Of a DNA stretch of 9,754 nt, positions 7,050 through 9,754 are shown one piece after another; the first letter of the stretch is position 1, and the number at the start of each line of letters is the position of its first letter. Position numbers and translations under genes: made by a program. Where the stretch lies: contig JAJQAW010000257.1 of the NCBI GenBank assembly GCA_021203585.1, positions 10,489 through 20,242 of the forward strand, given 5' to 3'. A model generated the notes under the pieces. The model had not been told where the DNA came from. It searched no databases and was given only the letters and a program-made list of their open reading frames with translations. Source of the stretch: Rikenellaceae bacterium (lineage in GTDB: Bacteria; Bacteroidota; Bacteroidia; Bacteroidales; Rikenellaceae).

Positions 7050-7646
7050 TTAATTCTCGCTCATCAATTCATCGATTTTCTGGGCCAGTTCCTCGCCGCG
7101 CAGTTTACGGTAAAGCATGTTTCCGTTGCCATCGATAATCAAGGTATGGGGAATGGACTTCACACCGTACAACTGTTCGATTTCCAGGTCATCTTCTTTA
7201 CGGCTGGTGAGCTGCAGCCATTCCATTCGGTTCCGTTCGATAGCCGCCAGCCAGGCTCTTCGATCGGATTCGGTCGATATGCCGATCACAGTCAGACCGT
7301 GGTCTTTGTATTTTTCATGCAGGGCGGCGATGACCGGCATCTCTTGGAGGCAGGGAGCGCACCACGAGGCCCAGAAATCGATCAGAATCAGTTTTTGATC
7401 CGGTAATAAATCCGACAGTTTTATTTCCGTACCGTCCGGGGTAAGCCTGGTAAAATCGGTATAGGGTTTTCCCGGTTGCAAGTGCTCCGGAATCACTTCG
7501 AGCGGACGGAACCGTTCGGTAGTATCCGCAGGTCTGTTTTGCCGGAAGGTCTCCATCCAGCGGTTATGTTGCTCCTGGCGTGCATACAGCGTATCCCGCG
7601 CCGCTTCCGGCATTAGATCGAGAATGTGTTGTATCTCTTTTTGCAT
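7050..7646 (-). CDS. Intact thioredoxin-domain ORF left at the 3' end of the TlpA-like pseudogene
   Basis: This is the longest open part of the disrupted gene: 198 residues from ATG 7644-7646 to TAA 7050-7052. It holds the complete thioredoxin fold: KLSDLLPDQKLILIDFWASW leading into the active site WCAPC (cysteines at 96 and 99), TVIGISTE, and cis-proline P165 in SIPHTLII. Without the lost N-terminal part it has no signal peptide. If translated it would stay in the cytoplasm, where a TlpA-type reductase would not meet its usual partners. An annotation pipeline would probably call it as a stand-alone protein. I regard it as a fragment, though the unbroken domain leaves open that it is expressed from an internal start. 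Confidence 0.5.
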   Translation of the reverse strand: MQKEIQHILDLMPEAARDTLYARQEQHNRWMETFRQNRPADTTERFRPLEVIPEHLQPGKPYTDFTRLTPDGTEIKLSDLLPDQKLILIDFWASWCAPCLQEMPVIAALHEKYKDHGLTVIGISTESDRRAWLAAIERNRMEWLQLTSRKEDDLEIEQLYGVKSIPHTLIIDGNGNMLYRKLRGEELAQKIDELMSEN

Positions 7647-8254
7647 ATAATCACTGGTTAGATAGGGGGAAATAGAATGGAGCGGACTATTTCCGGATTA
7701 TATGCATACTTTTCCAGGAAAGCCAATTGTAGTTTTTTGACTTCCTGGTAATCTGGGCCCAAAGCAACGCTCAGGTACTCTTTTTCCTCGTCTTGCGTCC
7801 AGGTCTTATCGGCAAACCCCTTTTCTCTTCGGATTCTCCATAGATCTATTATACGATAATGCTCGTTGTACTTTTTCACGTATCAAGCATACTCGTCATT
7901 GATCGGAGTTCCGGAAGGGATTCCCCGTTCCTTCCAGTCGGTGATGGTGAGTTGTATGGAACCCGGTTCTACAATAAAAAAAGATGGATAGGCTATTTCA
8001 TTCGAATCAAAATCCATTTGTGCAAAGTACGGTCTGTCGAGCGTCATTCCGGTGTAAGTAACTTTTCCATTCTCAACCAATAGACTATCGACCCTCTAAA
8101 AAACAAAATCTCCCGGAACAGATCTTTTGGAAAATGTAATGTAGTGACCATTGGCCGAATGGTCCGGAAATTCTATCGTAAGGCTGAAGGGTTGCTGTCC
8201 ATAAGCGGCAACAGATAAAAAAGCAAAAACAAAAAAGGCGGAAAATTTTTTCAT
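7050..8254 (-). pseudogene. DUF4369 - thioredoxin (TlpA-like) thiol-disulfide oxidoreductase, disrupted
   Basis: The reconstructed protein has about 400 residues and starts at ATG 8254 with a signal peptide (MKKFSAFFVFAFLSVAAYG). A DUF4369-type N-terminal region follows (VDSLLVENGKVTYTG, then SGTPINDEY), then a helical linker and a thioredoxin/AhpC-TSA domain with the WCAPC redox motif and cis-proline IPHT. This architecture is common in Bacteroidetes periplasmic disulfide reductases of the TlpA/ResA group. Three lesions lie in one reading path: TAG at 8096-8098 (between GDFVF and RVDSL), TGA at 7883-7885 (between INDEYA and YVKKYNE), and a 1-base loss in the C-run (G5 at 7665-7669 on the plus strand) separating SILFPP from YLTSDYMQKEI. 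Everything on both sides still reads as good protein, so decay is recent. The gene converges on tyrS and follows the cysteine-rich gene on the same strand. Confidence 0.85.
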
Positions 8255-8258
8255 CGAA

Positions 8259-8329
8259 AAATTCTTTAGTGGAATCGTAAGGAAAAGCAGGACGGAACAT
8301 ACAGTTGTACCAATTAAATTCTTAAGTGG
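8259..8329. repeat. Short direct repeat upstream of the TlpA-like gene
   Basis: AAATTCTTTAGTGG (8259-8272) and AAATTCTTAAGTGG (8316-8329) agree at 13 of 14 bases and are 57 bases apart. They lie between the cysteine-rich gene and ATG 8254. They could be paired regulator sites or a small local duplication; nothing in the sequence decides. Confidence 0.4.
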
Positions 8330-8351
8330 CTTTAAAAAGAAAATCACAGAA

Positions 8352-8564
8352 TCAATGACCATATAATTTGTCGCACTCCATCAAACAAGGATTTATTTCG
8401 GAATGACATCCGTTCTGGCATTCATCTTTTCGGGCATGTACTTTTTGAAATGCTTCGGTTTGTCTCTCGATATCTTCTTTACTCAGCTGATCAAATTCTT
8501 TATCAAAAGCTATTGCACAATCTCCGAAACAATCTTCTGAAGCTATTCGCAATTTTTGTTGCAT
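8352..8564 (-). CDS. Open 3' part of the cysteine-rich gene
   Basis: This stretch is open for 70 codons from ATG 8564 to TGA 8352-8354. It carries three of the four CX3C motifs (CFGDC, CQNGC, CLMEC) joined by a charged, probably helical segment (QLSKEDIERQTEAFQKV). It could be read as a small free-standing protein. I think it is more likely the tail of the longer gene described for 8352-8879, because the first 18 bases overlap the end of the upstream frame and the missing fourth CX3C lies exactly there. Confidence 0.35.
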   Translation of the reverse strand: MQQKLRIASEDCFGDCAIAFDKEFDQLSKEDIERQTEAFQKVHARKDECQNGCHSEINPCLMECDKLYGH

Positions 8565-8879
8565 ATGGCCAGTAGTTCCGGATCGTGAGCTCTGGTAGAT
8601 ATGGTATTGAATTTCATGCGGTACCGTTGTCGGGCTTTCATGAGTTCCAATTGAGAAAAATCGGTATTTTGATACACCGATAAGGTAAGTTCCGCTAACT
8701 GTAGGAATTAAGCTTCATAATCGTAACCGAGCAGGAGGCTTAACTCCACTAAGGCAGCAGCACGGGTTGAAGTATTGAAACTTAATTCCTTTACTGCGTG
8801 ATATCGGATCAATTCCTCTTCCGATAATCGGGAAATAGCCTGCAGCGGTAAGGGAGCGGATCCATTTACTGTTGTTCAT
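8352..8879 (-). pseudogene. Unrecognised cysteine-rich protein with four CX3C motifs, frameshifted
   Basis: I do not recognise this family. A possible start is ATG 8879. One frame over, a helix-rich sequence runs from about 8862: LQAISRLSEEELIRYHAVKE, then TRAAALVELSLLLGYDYEA, TAA at 8708-8710, then FLQLAELTLSVYQNTDFSQL, up to ELLAICNKNCE and TAG. The next frame continues as ASEDCFGDC, runs through a 32-residue charged helix, then CQNGC and CLMEC, and stops at TGA 8352-8354. Adding one base after GAA in the region 8544-8550 joins both parts and gives CNKNC-x6-CFGDC, the same spacing as CQNGC-x6-CLMEC. That supports one ancestral gene of about 175 codons rather than two. Lesions are a frameshift near the start, one TAA and one frameshift. 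No signal peptide is evident. It precedes a thiol-disulfide oxidoreductase gene on the same strand, so disulfide chemistry or metal binding is a reasonable guess only. Confidence 0.5.
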
Positions 8880-8955
8880 AAGAGTTGGGTTTAGAGTGAA
8901 TGATTTACGGCATTAAGCCATGAGTTGCAGATTTAGTTGGAGTTTATCGTAGATG

Positions 8956-8963
8956 CAAATATA
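8956..8963 (-). promoter_or_regulatory. -7 box upstream of the cysteine-rich gene
   Basis: TATATTTG on the minus strand (8963 down to 8956) is a perfect TAnnTTTG. It sits in the same TTATATTTGC context as the box before speA. No clear TTG lies 19-21 bases upstream. Transcription would start near 8949, about 70 bases before ATG 8879, and could carry both the cysteine-rich and TlpA-like genes. Confidence 0.4.
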
Positions 8964-9157
8964 ACGAATTTTTTGTAATCCTCCTGAAAATCAGAAATTA
9001 AATAATCGGATTTCCTTTCATGGGCTTTTATCAGGAAAAAATCCTGGAATGTTATTTGATGATTTATTGTATTGTTTGTATATTTTATTCGTGTGTAGTA
9101 CTGCGGATTATTTCCTCCTGCGCGAACGAAAAGTTTTTCCTTGAAAATTGCACGGCT

Positions 9158-9193
9158 CGACGCGTACGGAAAAGCGTCGCGCCCGATGCGACG
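9158..9193. other. Three-arm competing hairpin between divergent promoters
   Basis: CGACGC (9158-9163) can pair with GCGTCG (9174-9179), loop 10. Alternatively CGTCGC (9175-9180) can pair with GCGACG (9188-9193), loop 7. The two stems share the middle arm, so they exclude each other. The patch is GC rich in an A/T-rich region and lies upstream of the folE promoter, so it is not in that predicted transcript. Confidence 0.4.
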
Positions 9194-9245
9194 GTTTAAT
9201 ATGAAGTTAGCCGTTACGGACGGGAAACATTTCAAAAAATTGTGC

Positions 9246-9253
9246 TATTTTTG
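9246..9253 (+). promoter_or_regulatory. -7 box of the folE promoter
   Basis: TATTTTTG matches TAnnTTTG exactly and lies 19 bases before ATG 9273, giving a predicted leader of only about a dozen bases. There is no good TTG at the -33 position. Confidence 0.5.
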
Positions 9254-9272
9254 TGCTCTCAATCCGGGAAAA

Positions 9273-9754
9273 ATGGCAGATCAACCAGGCGGCATACACT
9301 ATTGCAAAGAGGAATCTTACGAGCAAGCATCGCTCGAAAAGCTTCAGTATCATTATACGGAGATTCTGAAGCTCTTGGGGGAAGATCCCGAGCGCGAGGG
9401 GTTGATCAAAACCCCCGAACGGGTGGCCAAAGCCATGGGATTTCTTACCCAGGGATACGACCAGGACCCGGCTCGGGTGCTGCTTTCGGCTAAGTTTCGC
9501 GAAGATTACAAACAAATGGTGATCGTCAAGGACATCGAGCTGTACTCGATGTGCGAACATCACATGATGCCCTTTTTCGGAAAGGTCCATGTGGCGTACA
9601 TTCCCGACGGTTACATTACCGGGCTCTCCAAAATTGCTCGGGTAGTGGAAATCTTTTCACGGCGGCTGCAGGTCCAGGAACGTCTGACCGTGCAGGTTCG
9701 CGATTGCATTCAACAGGCTCATCACCCGATGGGAGTGGCTGTGGTCATCGAAGC
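9273..9754 (+). CDS. folE: GTP cyclohydrolase I, 3' end outside the window
   Basis: This enzyme turns GTP into 7,8-dihydroneopterin triphosphate, the first step of folate (and other pterin) synthesis, and acts as a large cytoplasmic homo-oligomer. The window holds the first 160 codons from ATG 9273, with no stop before the edge. Visible features are the N-terminal helix ([20 protein letters not shown]), the family motif [14 protein letters not shown] at 42-55, the zinc and active-site motif [13 protein letters not shown] with zinc ligands C94 and H97 by analogy with E. coli C110 and H113, [20 protein letters not shown] at 106-125, and QERLTVQV at 135-142. The second zinc cysteine, expected a few residues after VVIEA, lies outside. 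The short N-terminal extension ([20 protein letters not shown]) is normal in variability. A -7 box lies just upstream. No lesion is seen in the visible part. Confidence 0.95.
   Translation, partial: MADQPGGIHYCKEESYEQASLEKLQYHYTEILKLLGEDPEREGLIKTPERVAKAMGFLTQGYDQDPARVLLSAKFREDYKQMVIVKDIELYSMCEHHMMPFFGKVHVAYIPDGYITGLSKIARVVEIFSRRLQVQERLTVQVRDCIQQAHHPMGVAVVIE

Larger units (their letters stand above)
8880..9272. other. Intergenic region between the cysteine-rich gene and folE
   Basis: About 390 bases without a convincing gene. It contains a minus-strand -7 box (8956-8963), an A/T-rich middle (about 8965-9110), a GC-rich patch with competing hairpins (9158-9193) and the folE promoter (9246-9253). 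A 100-codon minus-strand open frame from a TTG at 9235 crosses it but resembles nothing and has no ATG start. Confidence 0.6.

Noticed and set aside
298..8098. Genetic-code change in which TAG or TAA is read as glutamine
   Set aside because: TAG at 298 and 8096 and TAA at 1659 and 8708 could all be glutamine, but TAA clearly ends tyrS, speA and the histone-like gene. A TGA and several frameshifts also interrupt the same genes, and intact genes contain no internal stops. Decay explains more.
8933..9235. 100-codon minus-strand open frame between the cysteine-rich gene and folE
   Set aside because: It has only a TTG start, no recognisable protein, reads through A/T-rich intergenic DNA and covers a likely promoter box.

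Overview
This window looks like chromosomal DNA of a Bacteroidales-type bacterium. The evidence is gene content and promoter style: a short class-III-fold arginine decarboxylase of the Bacteroidetes type, a small Hc1/histone H1-like protein, a DUF4369-thioredoxin (TlpA-like) protein, an ECF sigma - membrane protein - DUF4097 operon, no Shine-Dalgarno signals before clear starts, and several TAnnTTTG -7 boxes. No phage, transposase, CRISPR or tRNA gene is visible.

Layout. 157-2402 (+): an operon of ECF sigma factor, single-pass membrane protein and exported DUF4097 beta-repeat protein, closed by a strong hairpin terminator. 2605-5553 (-): histone H1-like protein, a membrane-anchored Spy/CpxP-like protein, arginine decarboxylase (speA) and a DUF4878-like lipoprotein. 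5689-6978 (+): tyrosyl-tRNA synthetase, ending in a bidirectional terminator. 7050-8879 (-): DUF4369-TlpA protein, preceded by a four-CX3C cysteine-rich protein. 9273 to the window end (+): folE, cut by the window edge.

The main feature is a split between intact and broken genes. The housekeeping or metabolic genes (speA, tyrS, folE so far), the histone-like gene and the lipoprotein are open. The envelope, regulatory and redox accessory genes all carry disabling lesions: sigma factor (in-frame TAG plus scrambled region 4), its membrane partner (no usable start), DUF4097 protein (in-frame TAA), Spy-like protein (1-nt loss in an A-run), TlpA-like protein (TAG, TGA, 1-nt loss in a C-run) and the cysteine-rich protein (frameshifts plus TAA). 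This is what an actively decaying genome would show, for example a host-restricted or symbiotic Bacteroidales member. Some of the homopolymer indels could also be assembly errors; the nonsense codons are harder to explain that way.

The most novel element is the cysteine-rich protein at 8352-8879. After undoing one frameshift it shows two identical CX3C-x6-CX3C modules separated by 32 residues, directly upstream of and on the same strand as a thioredoxin-fold oxidoreductase gene. I do not recognise the family.
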